Shown in pieces: positions 35,115 through 45,384 of a stretch of DNA of 64,000 nt. Each line of letters starts with the position of its first letter. Positions within the stretch are counted from its first letter, which is position 1. A program made the translations under genes and the position numbers. The notes beneath the pieces were generated by a model, which saw only the letters and a program-made list of their open reading frames with translations, did no database searches and had not been told where the DNA came from. The stretch lies in NCBI GenBank assembly GCA_944989445.1, contig CALYLW010000069.1:1302001-1366000 (forward strand). Reading direction: 5' to 3'. Source of the DNA: Ampullaceana balthica. Lineage: Eukaryota > Mollusca > Gastropoda > Lymnaeidae.

Positions 35115-36042
35115 TCTGACTTTTTGAGCTTAGAGAGGAGATAATGTTTTTGGAGCAGGGGCACAAGTATGACGTTGCAAGAAAGTTCAGTGATGTGAAC
35201 TTTCTGATGAAACTTGCTTACCTGAGTGACATATTTGGAAAGCTCAATGAACTAAATCTACAGCTTCAGGGGGAAAATCAACACCTCCCTCAGGCCACAG
35301 ACAAGATCAACTCTTTCACTCAAAAGCTGCAATGTGAGGCAGGTGACTTGATGAAGGAAGTACAGTGTCATTTGAGTACTTGCAGGAATTTGTTGACACT
35401 ACTGACTATGATGCCACCTCAGTGATTCCATATTTTAAGCAGCATATTTCATCACTGATAGGATTCTTTACAAAGTACTTCCCTGAAAACAGTTCCCAGT
35501 ATGACTGGGTGAGAGATCCTTTTAATGCACCAGCTCCTACTGGTTTCAGTCTTGCAGAGGAGGAGCACTTCATAGAAATCATATCTGAATCCATATTGAG
35601 ACTAAGTTTCACACTAAGTTGAGAAGGCGCTGAGAGTTGCTGTGTCCTGCGTCAAACACCGCTTTGAAAAGCTATGTATTGCAAAACGTGCTCATTGTAG
35701 CCATTAATCCAGACATCACCTCTGATTAAAAAATCATCTAAAATTATTTTATATATTTTTGTTTTGCAGGTTAAATTTTTTAAAAATATTGTTTTCCTTT
35801 AAATCCTGTGTTCCTTTAAATCTTTTCTGCTACAGTTAATAAAGCTATTCTTTGTTGTAAATTGATCCACATTTCTTTCTTTTTTTATTCTCTTATATGT
35901 TAATACAGTTGATACAGTGTTATGCAGAGGTGTACTTATAACAATTTTATAGACAAATGATACTATTTACAATCGCGCGGGGCGCGCGAAATTTTTTCTT
36001 CTTCCTAGGGTGGGCATGACAGAAAATAATTGAGAAGCACTG
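35115..36042 (+). mobile_element. hAT insertion in the MULE
   Basis: The right end, ...AATAATTGAGAAGCACTG, is a hAT terminal repeat (reversed: CAGTGCTTCTCAATTATT). The left end is not clear. It carries a transposase remnant and splits the MULE transposase. Confidence 0.75.
35144..35720 (+). pseudogene. hAT transposase remnant (ZBED/FAM200-like)
   Basis: The frame at 35144-35425 has ARKFSDVNFLMKLAYLSDIF and KLNELNLQLQG, the central helical motif of ZBED/SCAND3-like transposases. The frame at 35365-35622 continues (SQYDWVRDPF). After a shift comes an L-R-V-A-V-S...F-E-K-L end. The BED finger and catalytic Asp region are absent. Confidence 0.85.
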
Positions 36043-36745
36043 CTCAAGAAGATGTTGCAGACACCTTTGATAAGCTAGTGGATGGCATGCCTCGATTCGA
36101 GCAAACATACATTCGTGGACGCTGTTTGCAAGGGAGGGCAGAATGATATGGGCCGTCTCTGTTTAGTATTCCAACATGGAACAAAAGAAGAGATGGTGCT
36201 AATGGACTTGCTAGAAAAAACAACTGTGAGGGATCACATCATAGATTGCAATCCCTCTTCAGCTGTCAACATCCACAATACAGACAGTTATGGATGGAAT
36301 TTTTAAGGACTGCAATTCAAACAAATCTATCCTATTACAAGCTGTTACTGGAATACAGCAGCCTAGGAACAAAGGTTATTGTGAGTTGCAGGAATGGGTC
36401 GAACGAGCATTACAAACATACATTCGCATAAACGCCTTGACCTACCTGAGGAATGGCGCATTTATCAAAATCATGAATTTGCATTGAATGTTGACTGGTT
36501 GTAAGTGTATTTACTTTTTTCAATCGTGCTATCATACATCAAACATTAAAAATAACTATTGCATACTGTTCAAAATTTTCAATAGAAAATAATATTAAAC
36601 GATATTATTTTTTATAACAAAATAATTTTTTTAAATAATAAATAAAACAATTTTACAGTGTAGGAACAAAAGGGTCGAAACGTCCATGGTTGAACCGACA
36701 GGGTCGAAACGACCTATGGAGGAATCGGCAAGATTGAACAGTCCG

Positions 36746-37108
36746 CAGTCAATTGATTCAATTTCAAAATACATAGACTTAATCAATATAAATTAACTGC
36801 GCATACATACAGATGAAAATTTGCGAATAACTAAAAGTGTAGCGAGATTTAGAGAATGCAACATATTATCACTAACTCCAAATTCGACACTGATCTTACA
36901 ACAAAATAGAGATGAGACAGGTAACACGAGAATAATTTTAATATAAGTTAACTACTGGGGAAAAAATTGTTTGCGTTCTTAAATGGCTTATTCTCCTAAA
37001 GAGACACTATTTTAATGTCTTTTGTCTTGTGGCATAAACTAAAATAATGAACAAAACTGCTCATCTAACAGAAATAAAAACTGGCATGAATCAAGTGCTG
37101 AACATTAC
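36746..37108. other. Nothing recognised
   Basis: AT-rich sequence between the MULE right end and Penelope copy B. Confidence 0.4.
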
Positions 37109-37780
37109 CAAAGTTTTTGCAAATACATTGTGATGGAAATTAACAACATTTCTTTCCCTCTTGAAAAATTCTTAATAAAAGATGGATTCACTTGCACAAG
37201 TCGCAACGTGATTTATGCAATTCTTTGCAAGAGGTGTAATAAAATTTACGTGGGTGAGACTGGTCGTCGTCTTGGAGATCGGTTTAGAGAACACCTGTAT
37301 AATATAAATAAACAGGCTCAATGTCCTGTTTCTAAACATTTTAACAGTGTTGACCATAACGGCATATCTGATATTGCAGTAACTGGTATTTTATATGCAA
37401 GCAATACCCATGATGGAGTCCACATGGAAAATAGACTCATAAAAAGATTTGGTACGTTGGCTCCATATGGAATTAACCAAATTCATAATTTTACTTAACT
37501 GCATAATCTTGTTCCCGTTGTGGTTTTTACTGTAACTTTGGATACTTCCCCCTTTTTGCTATATCCTGTGTCCATGTTTGTTTTTCCTTTCTTTTTATTT
37601 AACATAAATATTTTAAAATACAATATGTTTTAAGAATATTATTATTACTTATGTAAGTATTGTAAGAATGTATTTTATGTTGTACTGATGAACGCATTAG
37701 CCGAAACGTTTACTGTCGTATCAGTCTAAAAATAAAGCTCGAAATTATTGTTTTCATTGCACAATTTGTTTGTGTATTTT
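37109..37780 (+). mobile_element. Penelope-like element copy B, 5'-truncated
   Basis: It starts abruptly within the linker (TGCAAATACATTGTGATGGA, compare copy A at about 33789) and runs to the shared 3' end. The 3' region carries CTGATGA at 37685-37691 and CGAAAC at about 37702. Confidence 0.85.
37130..37498 (+). CDS. Penelope-like GIY-YIG endonuclease domain, intact frame (copy B)
   Basis: This 122-residue open frame holds the GIY-YIG core (VIYAILCKRCNKIYVGETG), the RRLGDRFREHL arginines, and the MENR glutamate. It differs from copy A by about 12 substitutions over the shared part; one of the paired linker cysteines is Arg (CTSRN versus CTSCN). There is no RT and no visible promoter, so it is probably not a working gene. 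Confidence 0.75.
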   Translation: MMEINNISFPLEKFLIKDGFTCTSRNVIYAILCKRCNKIYVGETGRRLGDRFREHLYNINKQAQCPVSKHFNSVDHNGISDIAVTGILYASNTHDGVHMENRLIKRFGTLAPYGINQIHNFT

Positions 37781-37870
37781 GTATTTTATTTAAAAGCTTT
37801 ATTGCAGTCCCATTCTATATGATGTATTAAATAGAATTTGGCTTTTTTTCAGAGAGTAAAATACTAGTGA

Positions 37871-38640
37871 AACTATAGCGCTGAGAACTATCGATGCCTA
37901 TGGAACCGGCGCTGTGAGAGTATACGCAGACGGCTCATGCTTCATAGATGGACGAAGCGGGTACGGTGCACTGATTGAATACCCCTCGGGGGGACGAGCA
38001 GTAACTAAACTGTCTGGCCCATGTGGAAAACTAGCCTCGAGTGGGGATGCCGAGCTAGAAGCTATTCACAGGGGTGTGAAAGAGGTGCACCTACGCCTAT
38101 GTAGAAGGAAGAGTTTTCCAACAGTCGTAGTCTGCACCTATTCAAGATCCTCCCTGGAATCTTTGAGTCGGACCTCAATGGAGACCAAAACTGTCAATGC
38201 TGTACTGGAGATCCTTAACAACATTAGATCTCGCGGGGGCATGGTCGTCCTACAGTACATTATAGGGCACGCAAAAATACCACAGCAGGAAAGGGCAAAC
38301 CTGCTGGCGCAGCAGGGCCCTGCCCAGCCCCAAAATCGATCGCCCAATGACTCAATTAGGTGTAAAACTGTAGCTAAAAGCCCGCTTTATGGAAAGATGG
38401 CTTGCGGGCTGGGAAAATGGTAACACGGCAAGGGTGCTTTACGACAAAATGCGGCGACCGTGCAAGCGAGATCCGTCATTGCGCAAATGCAGACTGGACA
38501 CTGCCCAACAAACAGCTCCTTGCACAGGCTAGAGGGAACCCAGCTGCCATTTATGTGGTATGGCCGAGGAGACAGTGGCACATCAGCTGACCGAATGCTC
38601 TGAGGCAATTGGGGACGTGGACAAGTCAGACTGTGGAGGA
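37871..38640 (+). pseudogene. Retrotransposon RNase H domain and C-terminal finger, broken
   Basis: The frame from about 37877 reads LRTIDAYGTGAVRVYADGS; the Asp in YADGS is the first RNase H catalytic residue, and the Glu in AELEAIHRG the second. The third is normally Asp in TDSR, but here the text is TYSR, a likely loss. GHAKIPQQERANLLA follows where other copies have GHSGE. The Cys-rich C-terminus (GHCPTN and H-Q-L-T-E-C) is split over frames after 38423. Confidence 0.8.
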
Positions 38641-38745
38641 ATATCACCATGACGATGCCCTTATGTTGAGGCTCGCCGTTGGTATTGTAGGCCGGGCTAT
38701 AAGAGTCTAAGTGACTCAGCCTTCCAATGAGATGTCACATATTTA
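37871..38745 (+). mobile_element. I-type LINE 3' fragment with RNase H (copy 1)
   Basis: It starts in the spacer before RNase H and runs through a Cys/His region to about 38745. It is closely related to the reversed copy at 56530-58562. It is 5'-truncated, as usual for LINEs. Confidence 0.8.
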
Positions 38746-38764
38746 GTGAAACTATAGACAACAT

Positions 38765-39285
38765 TCTGGAACTGATGTATCTACTAGCAAATAAAGATCC
38801 AGTGCTTTGAGAACATTACATAAAAGGGGTAAAAAAAACTTGTCACCCCAAATTCAAAATGAGCTCATGGCAGTTTTAGGAGCTTAAGTTCGCCAAAAAA
38901 CGTCTTTCAGCTGCAAGAGATCAAATATTATTTATTGCATTCGATAGCACTCCGGATATTTCACACACGGATTAAACAAATCCAGTTGTGTGATGTGTAA
39001 AGATTGAACATCAGAAAGCAGAAGTAGTAGAATATTTCAAAGATTTCATTGAAACAAAAACAAATCTGCTTATATTCTGAAATCATTTTAAATAACTTTA
39101 AAGATGATGATCTTAAAATAAGGACTGCAGGGGCCCAACATGTTTTAATACTTCTTCATGGCTGGATAGTATACAGAAGATCAAGAAAAACTCTCAACGA
39201 CATAAATCTCAATGTCAAATGGTACTTTGCTCAAATAGTTATGAAACCTAATTTGTTTAAATTCTGCCCCAAATGAAACTAAACC
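38765..39285 (+). pseudogene. hAT-type (DUF4371/TTF-finger) transposase fragment
   Basis: Decayed frames at 38890-39060 spell out the pattern F-D-S-T-P-D-I-S-H-T-D, the first catalytic Asp region of DUF4371 hAT-like proteins, then E-V-V-E-Y-F-K-D-F-I-E-T-K. Later frames give GAQHVLILLHG. Many stops. Placed by motif only. Confidence 0.65.
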
Positions 39286-39689
39286 CCCAACTATTTTTGG
39301 TACTCTAGAACGTGACGTCATTTATGAACGACCCCCTTATCGTAAAATGTGCAAGGGCATTGCTTTTCCCATGTGGGTATAGCAGCAAGGCAGAAAATGT
39401 TTGGAGTAAGAGTTTCCCTCTCCTAGATGAGCTACCGACCATGGTTTACGAGTCTCATCTACCCAAAGCTACTGGTTTTGAGGGGTCACTTAACCGCCTT
39501 CATCATTTCTCCTGTTAGTAGAAGCATGGCTTTAATTAAAAATGTAGTAAAAAAATATTGCCTACTACCATTTAGCTGAATACCTCTGTAGTCTGCTGTC
39601 AACTAGAAACGGGCACAGACAAAATTATGTAAACATTTTGTAGATTATTTCAATTGTAAACAAATTTGAACAAGATTAACCTCCCCTTG
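39286..39689. other. Unassigned, with a MITE A end fragment
   Basis: GTGACGTCATTTATGAACGA at about 39311-39330 is the inner-facing right end of MITE family A. The 68-residue frame at 39312-39518 (CGYSSKAENVWSKSFPLLDE) matches nothing I know. Confidence 0.4.
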
Positions 39690-39779
39690 GCAGTAGACAC
39701 TATTGAATCCAAATGGTCACATCTGCGGGACACTATATATAGCTCAGCTATTGTGACATTTGGCAAGAGAGAATGCAAA

Positions 39780-41170
39780 AGCTCAAGAATGCTTTTTAGG
39801 ATCACTGGGAGGAAATGAAGCATGTCACTGATGCAAACAGAAAGGCTCTCTTAGCTTATAAAGACAGGCCTTGCCCGGCAACTCTACAATCCCTTAAGAG
39901 TGCCAAGAAAAATGCACGGCAGACAGCTCGCCACTATGCAAACACTTATTGGCTCAATCTAAGTTCCAGCTGCTGATAAAGATGATACAAGGGCTATGTA
40001 GGAGAATCTGACACAAGCAACAGGCCCTCTGACCTCCAGACAGCCCCCATAATGTCAAAATCAGGAGAACTTATTATTGATCGAGACAAACAACTCAAAT
40101 GGTGGATTGAGTACTACTTGGCATTTTACGCAACAATAAACCATGTCTCAACTGCTGCCCTGGACAATATCCCAGACTTTCCAGTCATGAAGGAGCTTGA
40201 TACCCTACCCGCCATAGATGAGCTACGTAAAGCCTGAGGAAAAGCTCCTGGCAACAATGGAATTCCACAAAAAGTTCTCAAATGTGGGAAAAGAAGTACT
40301 TTCACAGCCCTTGCACGACCTTCTTACTCTGTGCTGGGAACAGGGACAGATACCACAAGAGTTAAAAGATACAAACATCGTAACATTGTACAAGAATAAA
40401 GGAGACGAGTGGCTGCAATAACTATTGTGGAATGTCCCTCCTGAGCATAGTCGGAAAGGCCTTCGCTCCAGTTGCATAACACACCTGCAAACCCTTTCGA
40501 GCCAGAACGTCAACCATAGACATGATCTCTCTGCGCTAGCTGCAGGAGAAATGCAGGGAGCAACATATGCCTCTTTACATCACGTTTGTTGACCTTTTGA
40601 TCTTGTCATTGTCAGCAGAAGCGGCCTTTTCCAGATCCTAATAAAAATAGGCTGCCCTATATGTCTGCTTAACATCATCAAGCAGTTCCACGATAACATG
40701 CAGGGGATAGTAAGCTATAACGGTGCCACCTCAGTGGCTTCCCCAGTAAGTAGTGAAGTAAAAGCAAGGGTGCGTGCTGGCACCTACTCTATTTGCAATA
40801 TTCTTCCCCTCTTACTCTAGTATGCCTTCAAGAACAACAGCAAGGGAATATACATACACACCACCGCTGATGGGAGATTTTTCAATATTGCCAGACCTAG
40901 CGCTAAGACAAACATAAGGAAGATTTTGCTACGCGAGCTCATATTTGCAGGTGACACCGCCTCTCAATGGAAGATGAGATGATTGGTAGGATAGGGAAGG
41001 CCGCAACTGTCATGGCTAGACTGAACAAGAGTCTGGTCCAATAAAACTCACAGCAACAACTAAGGTGCAGGTATACCAGGCATGCATACTGAGCACACTC
41101 CTCTATGGATTCGAGTCTTGGACTAATTACACCAGGCAAGAAAAGAGGCTCAATAGCTTCCACCTCAGAT
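39780..41170 (+). pseudogene. LINE reverse-transcriptase region, many stops
   Basis: The pieces include a linker in the frame 40052-40237, then KDTNIVTLYKNKGD in 40218-40421, the RT palm opening. In shifting frames come the equivalents of N-Y-R-G-I-S, an F-A-G-D region at about 40950 where F-A-D-D is expected, and a Y-G-x-E-S-W-T motif near 41105. The FADD to FAGD change, if the frame is right, removes a catalytic Asp. Confidence 0.7.
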
Positions 41171-41666
41171 GCCTGCGACGCATACTAGACATCAAATAAC
41201 AAGAGAAAGTCCCCAACACGGAGGTCCTGGCTCAAACAAGCATGAGCAGCATCCCAGTCATATTAAGTCGAGCAGCATCCCAGTCATATTAAGTCAAAGA
41301 CGCCTCCCTTGGCTTGGGAACATGAAGAGAATTCAAACTGGTTGCATACCTCAGGACGTGCTATACAGTGAGCTGGCGAAAGGGAAAAGGTCGGTTGTTC
41401 GCCAATGTCTCAGATACACAGACATATTCAGAAGAGACATGAAAGCAGCCAACATTGACATCCAAAACTGGGAAGACCTGCCAGAGTTTAGGTTCACAAG
41501 ATGGGCAATTGTGAAGGAAGGATCACTAAGAGCCGAGGAACAAATTAGGGCCCAAACAGCTGAAAAAAGAGCGAGGAGGAAGGCCAGGCAACACTGCCCC
41601 ACTGCATTTGTGTGTAGCATGCAGAAGAGACTGCCACTCGAGGATTGGTCTCATAACCCGCACTAA
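41169..41666 (+). pseudogene. LINE polyprotein C-terminus, open frame of 165 residues
   Basis: Contains LSQRRLPWLGNMKRIQTGCI, then LYSELAKGKRSVVRQCLRYT and RDMKAANIDIQNWEDL. This is the standard order at the end of such LINE proteins (R-L-x-W-L-G-H-x-x-R, G-E-L, G-x-R, L-R-Y-K-D). The H of WLGH is N here. A 30-base tandem duplication at about 41241-41292 adds a repeated SSIPVIL stretch. The region after 41666 keeps a C2H2-like remnant. Confidence 0.8.
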
Positions 41667-42589
41667 GAGTTGCAATCGATAAAGATAAATCGATCGTCTC
41701 TCGCTGAGGGAAAGATCCCACATAAGTGCATTGCTTAGACATTATAATGCAGTCATAGGTCAAGATATTGATTTTTGAATGCATTTTCTGGATTTTATTA
41801 TCATCAACTATTGATATTTCAAAGTAAAAATAAGTTTCAATCCATAAGTACATGTATGTAAAAGAAATTGAAACGAACTTTGAAAGTAGAAAACAGGATC
41901 TTCAATGACTGGGAATGACAATATTTTTAGTGAATACTGGAGGCAAAATGTCTTTTTTGCTTTGTGATATCATAATTGTAACATTTAAGAAATCAAATGC
42001 ACAGCAGCATTAAGCTCTTCATAAAAATAATTATTATTCAATACTAGAGGGTGAGACTTGGAAATAAGCGCTGCAGAAATTGAAGGAGGGAAAACAAAAG
42101 CAAGACAATTTTTCCATTCAGTGTTACACCAAGGTTAGTGCGACAGAAGCAAGCTATAAAGTTGCATATCTGCTTGGAAAAAAGGGTAAACCATTCATGG
42201 ACTCATAAAAGAATTTATGTTAGAAGTAGTAAGATGTATTGAACCAGATAAAGTTAACAAATATAAGGAGAAAGACTAATAAAGATGTGATGTAAGAGAG
42301 CAGCTGAAAAATGTAATTTAAAAAAATTCCACTGACTTAGCACAGGTTCTGTATTTAACTAGAAAGTTTTAACTTGCACGGTATCATCCTGTGTAAGTTA
42401 TTCTTTTTCTAAGTTACACGGGATTAGAGGAACACTTAATAGCTACTGATATAACTTTTTAAAATTCACCTAATGTACCGAACTTCCGTGGTCTCATGAT
42501 TGAGAGTTGGATTGGTGAACGGAATGTTGAAGAACAGGCATGGGTTCGATTTTCAGTTGAGACTAATATTTTTTCTTTTTTTACAATTA

Positions 42590-43290
42590 TTAAATTCTTA
42601 TCTTATCTTCTTATCTGTTTCAGACGCTCCTTCTATACAGAAGATTATTGCGTCCTACGCTTATTTATGGTTTGTGTTTAGTCCTGCATTCTTATTAGAG
42701 TTTTAAATGTTGATAAAGTGTTGGCTTTCCTGGTTTCTTCAGGCCCGAATTCCGGACGGGAAGAACGAAAATTTGTATGAGTTTGTTATTGCATACGGAA
42801 TAAGAAAGGTGTTTTTACCCTTATGTCTATCTGCGGGTTGTATTATGTTATCTTTGTGTTGTATTTCTAAATTAGAGTTAATTGCTTTATGTATGATTAC
42901 TACTTTGCTCTTGGTCCTTCTATCCTCTAGTGTTTCAAGTTTTAATGATTTAACTAATGGTGTTATTCTAGTCAGTTTTGAATATTCTCCAGTAATGAAT
43001 CTGGCAGCTCTTTTTAGGATTTGTTCTAGTTTATCAATGTTTTCTTTGGTGGATGGGCCCCGTACAGAAGATGCATATTCTAGTACAGGTCTCACCAAAG
43101 TGAGATAGCATTTTAGTTTTATATCTTTATTACATTTGTTAAAGTTTCTTTTTATAAAGCCTAATGTTTTGATTTTTTAATAACTTCATTGACATGGGGA
43201 TTCCATGATAGTTTCTCATTTATTATGACTCCTAAGTATTTTGCATCTTTAGTTTGGGTTAGTTCCTTTCCATGAATGAAATATTTTGAA
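42590..43290 (-). mobile_element. LINE family L fragment, reversed
   Basis: On the minus strand this matches the LINE at 12165-12797: the reading frame at 43098-42739 (MVRPVLEYASSVRGPSTKEN) and then the 3' tail, seen on the plus strand as TCTTATCTTCTTATCTG and AGACGCTCCTTCTATACAGA. It extends slightly further 5' than the first copy. Nested inside the TTAA element. Confidence 0.85.
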
Positions 43291-43296
43291 TTTTTT

Positions 43297-43610
43297 TATA
43301 ATTACGATTAAATTAGATCTTTTAGTTTTAGGGTCAGGGTTAGAGTTAGTTGTCTATTTTTTACATTAAAATAGAAAAAAAAATATAATGAAATCAATTT
43401 AAAAATTCTTATTATAATTACAATTAAATTAGATCTTTTAGTTTTAGGGTCAAGGTTAGGGTTAGTTGTCTACTTTTTACATTACAATAGAAAAACAAAT
43501 ACAGTAATACAGGGACTAAAACTAATTAAATCAATTTAACATTCTTATAATTACAATTAAATTGTAATTATTAGTTTTAGGGTCAGGGTTAGGTGTCTAA
43601 CTTTTACATT
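43297..43610. repeat. Tandem repeat, about 125 bp by 3, with TAGGGTTAG motif
   Basis: Three units share TTATAATTACRATTAAATTAG, TTTTAGTTTTAGGGTCA, GGGTTAG and TTTTTACATTA. The units carry AGGGTTAGGGTTAG-like text but are not telomere arrays. They are part of the TTAA element. Confidence 0.8.
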
Positions 43611-44049
43611 AAAACATTACCGTACCGTGCAAGTTATTTTTTTTTACTAACTTACACAGGACCATACCGTGCAAGTTATTTTTTAAACAGAATGTACGGT
43701 ATCATACCGTGCAAGTTAAGGGCACGATTTAACTATAACCTGATGATTTTCTTTTAAATGAAGAATTGCTTGCTTTAGGCACTCTTAAGGAAGGACGCGA
43801 GAATTGATATTTTTTAAAAACTTCAAAGAGCAATGTCACTAAGTAAGACAAACGTAAGTGCCAGTAATTTGAAAAGCGTGTGCACAGATGGTGCTCCAGC
43901 TATGATGGCTAAGCACGAAGGATGTATTGCACATCTTAATTCGTATGATCGACGCAAGAAATGTGCTTTGAGATGCACGAGGACTGTTTTGGACTCACAC
44001 AAGCATTAATCTCTCAAATAACTATTAAAAGAAAAAAATTGTAAGATAA

Positions 44050-44830
44050 TCTTCTTGGGAATACCAAAAATAACAACTTGCTATTCAATCTAATTCACTT
44101 GATAATTCATGACTTTATAACTTAATACCTGAAGCGAAAAAAAGAAAAATGAAAATCTTAAAACTGTAAATAATTCTAAAATTAAAACGTCTCACATAAC
44201 GGAAAATGACTCAAACTTAGTAGTTTGTATTCCACCAGATCTCTCAATTTCTGAGCAAGAAAGTTAAAAAAGATCAGTTCTAAGTAAAGGTCTCATATTC
44301 ATTCCTCTTTGAGCCTCAAGTGATAAATACCAATTAGTATCAGATGGTCATCGTTTCTTTCGTTCAATGACATTGCAGCTTAACTTTTACAGTACCCATG
44401 CAAATAATGATGAGGGCGACAATGAATTTCCTGTACATAGACAACGTAAATCCACATGGACCCATCCTTCCGATCAATCTCAAGCACTCTTACATTAAAA
44501 GTACAAAAAATCAAATCCAAAACCTTCGCCAAACTCCACTGAACAAATCAAATTTATCAAAAGAGGAATGGCAAGCACTTTTCCAACTCAAAAAACGCCC
44601 CAAGACATTGTTATCAAACCGGCAGATAAAGATGGGACTGTCGTGTGAGAAAAGAGACTTAACATAGAAGAGGCCTCCAAACATTAACTTTTTACACATG
44701 CCAAGGACAAACGATTATTATTATTATAATATTATTATTTCCAATAATGAAATTGTTAAGGAGACTATTGAAGAACGTATAGATTGCGGCCAATTACCAT
44801 CTTCTGCAAAAAATTAATGTATTTATGACA
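44050..44830 (+). pseudogene. Penelope-like element copy C, N-terminal RT part
   Basis: Broken frames contain L-S-K-G-L-I-F-I-P (about 44283), then LVSDGHRFF-like text, NLSKEEWQALFQLK (in the frame 44398-44667) and the I-V-I-K-P-A-D-K-D-G pattern (about 44610, one frame over). The last two are the hallmark N-terminal blocks of Penelope RTs. It continues to E-E-R-I-D-x-G-Q-L-P-x-S-A-K near 44775, then breaks. Confidence 0.8.
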
Positions 44831-44944
44831 GTGATCTTGGTGACCATGCTTAAACTTATTACAAAAAATACACAAGCTGGGAAACCCTGGCCAGCAGATT
44901 GTCTTCACCTGATCCTTGGTTTTACCTAACGAAGAACATCTACT

Positions 44945-45384
44945 GTTTTCAATGGACTTTTTGTCACAGCAGGATACCGTGGATGTTTGGTGTGAGTGAG
45001 CACGTTTTGTCCTTTGTAGAGCTCGGGCTGTTTCTGGTGCGCTCCAAGCGTGTCTCTGTTGTTATAAATTGTTGTCGTGAGACTGACGCGCTTCCGGTGG
45101 GGGAGCGTTTTTGTGTACTGAAGGACGGAGAGAGTTTTTGTGTATAAAAGGACGGAGCATTATTTGAGAAGTAACACTGGGTTGTATTGTTAATTGAACT
45201 ACGATGTTATTTTAAAGTTGCGATTAAATTTTTTTAATGAATCGGAAATACACCCAATGTCCAGTTTGTACTGTGTGTTTTCATTAACCAGCCGATACTC
45301 TGTCGGAGTTGACGACACTGGTTGATATCTGTGGCAAAGGGAGGACCTAGATCCCCCTAGACAACGGATCGACCACTGCGAGCA
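44945..45384 (+). mobile_element. Putative LTR fragment between the Penelope C pieces
   Basis: GC-richer than its surroundings, with a TATA-like TGTATAAAAGGACG at 45140, a downstream GCGATTAAAT polyadenylation-like site, and an end TGGTTGATATCTGTGGC that could be a primer-binding site. It ends where Penelope sequence restarts (AGCAATACC). No partner LTR was seen in the window. The call is tentative. Confidence 0.35.

Larger units (their letters stand above)
34499..36480 (+). pseudogene. MULE transposase with FLYWCH finger, interrupted
   Basis: An uninterrupted frame at 34499-34614 starts EMLWRCCKFMPLKCHAR and ends in H-T-H. The W-x-C, C and H-x-H spacing is a FLYWCH zinc finger. At 34694-35030 comes LPHYRTKVSSEREGG, then after a stop FFDGTFKVVPTIFYQ, whose Asp is the first DDE residue of MULEs. 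The frame around 35055-35105 continues (QATYQRLMTILRNL). After the hAT insertion, 36045-36480 resumes with F-E-Q-T-Y-I-R-G and an S-L-F-S-C-Q-H-P motif in shifting frames. It is clearly dead. Confidence 0.8.
32160..36745 (+). mobile_element. MULE (Mutator-like) transposon with later insertions
   Basis: The left end (32160-32225, with TTCGACCCGGATGGTTCAAC) matches the complement of the right end (36660-36745, with GGTTGAACCGACAGGGTCG) over at least 34 bases with few differences. Between them are MULE transposase pieces on the plus strand. A Penelope-like element (32320-34457) and a hAT (35115-36042) lie inside it. The outer limits and target duplication are not fixed. Confidence 0.65.
39690..41735 (+). 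mobile_element. LINE remnant (APE-type, RT to C-terminus)
   Basis: A long but badly broken non-LTR retrotransposon on the plus strand. It keeps the end of the endonuclease/linker region, scattered RT motifs, and an open C-terminal frame. It is related in type to fragments at 23355 and 49978, but no exact clade is claimed. Confidence 0.75.
42373..43715. mobile_element. TTAA-flanked (piggyBac-type) element inside the hAT
   Basis: TTAA (42369-42372) then CTTGCACGGTATCATCC; at the right, GGTATCATACCGTGCAAG then TTAA (43716-43719). Near each end the accompanying AAGTTATTC/AACTTACAC motifs repeat as subterminal copies. There is no transposase, so it is non-autonomous. It holds a reversed LINE L fragment and a tandem repeat. 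Confidence 0.85.
42090..44010 (+). pseudogene. hAT transposase (GTF2IRD2/ZBED-like), split by an insertion
   Basis: The left part (42090-42368) shows, in broken frames, A-S-Y-K-V-A-Y-L-L-G-K-K-G-K-P-F and FMLEVVRCIEPDKVNKY, ending in S-T-D-L-A-Q-V. The right part (43716-44010) resumes with E-E-L-L-A-L and then V-C-T-D-G-A-P-A-M-M in shifting frames. Removing the TTAA-bounded element at 42373-43715 brings the halves back into the normal hAT order. Both parts carry stops. Confidence 0.8.

Noticed and set aside
42488..42560. tRNA-like sequence with a GGTTCGATTTT B-box-like motif
   Set aside because: The A box is not convincing and the stems do not close. It could be an old SINE head, but I would not list it as a feature.
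42739..43098. Plus-strand 133-residue frame at 42707-43108 as a gene
   Set aside because: The minus strand is the known LINE L coding frame; the plus frame is its shadow. The same happens at 12364-12609.
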